Position numbers and translations under genes: made by a program. DNA of 7,044 nt, taken from NCBI GenBank assembly GCA_026398575.1, contig JAPLSP010000768.1, positions 1 to 7,044 of the forward strand, read 5' to 3'. Numbering within the stretch: the first letter of the stretch is position 1; each line of letters begins with the position of its first letter. Below, one piece after another: positions 6,275 to 7,044 of the stretch. This stretch comes from Candidatus Sumerlaeota bacterium. Its GTDB lineage: Bacteria; Sumerlaeota; Sumerlaeia; JADFCT01. Below the pieces are notes generated by a model, which did not search any database, had not been told where the DNA came from, and saw only the letters and a program-made list of their open reading frames with translations.

Positions 6275-6329
6275 GCACATAACCTGCACATGAGCAGCAC
6301 ATAAGATTTAAGCCCAAAACGGCACATAA
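6275..6329. repeat. GCACATRA motif cluster 2 (four copies, 11-bp steps)
   Basis: Exact copies lie at 6275-6282 (GCACATAA), 6286-6293 (GCACATGA), 6297-6304 (GCACATAA) and 6322-6329 (GCACATAA). The first three start exactly 11 bp apart; the fourth is 25 bp further on and lies inside the last codons of the HATPase/winged-helix gene (encoding part of RYVP). Same-direction, helically phased copies are typical of cooperative protein-binding arrays or iterons. Confidence 0.8.
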
Positions 6330-7044
6330 CGCGCTTGTTTTCTGGACTTATTGTCCGGATTCTCTGGTTCGATCAGGCCCTCTTTAATGGCCTCCTTGAT
6401 CATTCGCGATGCCACTGTGTAGTTTGCCTCCGGGATTCCAAATCGTTGTCGTAATGTGGCATTCGTCATAGCGCGATTGGAGACAAAAAGAAGGGAGCAA
6501 TGCTGATAACATGCGCGTATGCGATCCTTCCTATCCATTTTGTTCAGGTTCTTATGCGCGAACAATATCACACGGGTATGGGTTGTATCTGTTCGAATAT
6601 CCGGCGCAGGCAGTTGGTGATACTCGATATCGAAAATAATCTTGTCGAAACCACTACCTCGTTCTTCGCATATACCCAGCCTGCGCAAAAGGTCTGCCAG
6701 AATCTCGTTACGTGATCGGGGCGCGTGATCAATAAACCGCAATGGGTCAATCAGAGGTAGCCCGGGATTGCTGACTTCCAGACGATCGGCAAAGATTTCC
6801 GCCATCGGTCCTGTGCCGGACAGGCTAAAATCCTGGTGGATCATTGCGTTGGCAACCAGTTCGCGGACAGCCCGCTCAGGATACATGCGAACTTCGCGCC
6901 GTAAGGCCTGCCCCAACGCTTCGTTTCTTGGCAATTGATCATTAATGTACCGCACCAATTCCTCAAATTCTGATGCATAACCTCTCGGTTCTCCCTCCCG
7001 TTCATGCTCAGTTTCCGTCCGGTCGTTTCCTTTATAACGAATGA
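6308..7044 (-). CDS. COG2865-type HATPase_c_4/winged-helix protein, N terminus outside window
   Basis: The frame stays open to the right edge, adding 28 codons before the first TTG at 6958, so the gene is cut by the window and about 244 C-terminal residues are visible. The family usually has an N-terminal AlbA_2/Schlafen-type domain, then a HATPase_c_4 domain and a winged helix. Visible here, numbered from the edge, are the linker start RYKGNDRTE (2-10), the N-box-like ELVANAMIHQDF (61-72), SNPGLPL (91-97), and the glycine motif EERGSGFDKI (126-135). A winged helix follows at about 190-240, ending in the family-typical ARYVPFWA. Members are annotated as putative transcriptional regulators or RecG-like ATP-binding proteins. 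Many occur in accessory regions, some near toxin-antitoxin or defence genes, but the function of most is unproven. Composition is AT-richer than its neighbours, suggesting acquisition. Confidence 0.82.
   Translation of the reverse strand, partial: IRYKGNDRTETEHEREGEPRGYASEFEELVRYINDQLPRNEALGQALRREVRMYPERAVRELVANAMIHQDFSLSGTGPMAEIFADRLEVSNPGLPLIDPLRFIDHAPRSRNEILADLLRRLGICEERGSGFDKIIFDIEYHQLPAPDIRTDTTHTRVILFAHKNLNKMDRKDRIRACYQHCSLLFVSNRAMTNATLRQRFGIPEANYTVASRMIKEAIKEGLIEPENPDNKSRKQARYVPFWA

Larger units (their letters stand above)
6020..6307. other. AT-richer intergenic region upstream of gcvPB
   Basis: This gap holds two motif clusters, an AT palindrome, a short hairpin and the gcvPB ribosome binding site, each listed separately. 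No protein I can recognise is encoded here. A minus-strand frame at 6003-6209 is open for 68 codons with a helical, charged second half, but it lacks a ribosome binding site and any family resemblance. No glycine riboswitch pattern was found in the gcvPB leader. Base composition is visibly AT-richer than in gcvPB or hldD. Confidence 0.6.

Overview
The window looks like a chromosomal piece of a Gram-negative bacterium with moderately high GC. The best lineage clue is hldD, which makes the heptose of the lipopolysaccharide inner core. A secreted ThuA-like protein and a large exported HExxH protein would suit a planctomycete/verrucomicrobium-like or other environmental candidate-phylum genome, but that placement is inference. 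No tRNA, rRNA, CRISPR array, transposase or integrase was seen.

Layout, left to right. Positions 70-1056 (+) encode an exported ThuA-like protein. A REP-like hairpin with 40-nt arms follows at 1081-1172, and a half copy of the same element lies at the left edge of the window. A plausible sigma-70 promoter then precedes hldD (1261-2244, +). hldD converges on a gene for an exported gluzincin-type metallopeptidase (2348-4270, -). The 100 bases between them are almost entirely a 25-bp tandem repeat whose units each form a small hairpin. The same repeat, in the opposite orientation, lies beyond the upstream end of the peptidase gene (4464-4524), where it abuts a C-terminal remnant of a GNAT acetyltransferase gene. 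The peptidase and the remnant are therefore bracketed by inverted arrays.

Next comes gcvPB (4565-6019, -), subunit 2 of the PLP-dependent glycine decarboxylase. Its usual partner gcvPA is not in the window. Upstream of it is a 288-base AT-richer gap holding two clusters of an 8-bp motif (GCACATRA) spaced at 11-bp steps, and an 18-bp AT-only-armed palindrome between the clusters. The last gene (6308 to the right edge, -) is the C-terminal part of a COG2865-type protein: a HATPase_c_4 domain followed by a winged helix. Its N-terminal half is outside the window.

The protein-coding genes are unrelated housekeeping or exported functions and do not form one pathway. The parts that deserve attention are non-coding: three different repeat families, each tied to a gene boundary, and one gene remnant cut at a repeat junction. 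The most interesting is the phased motif array next to the HATPase/winged-helix gene, which may be a binding array for that protein or another regulator. No complete new defence or mobile system is visible here.
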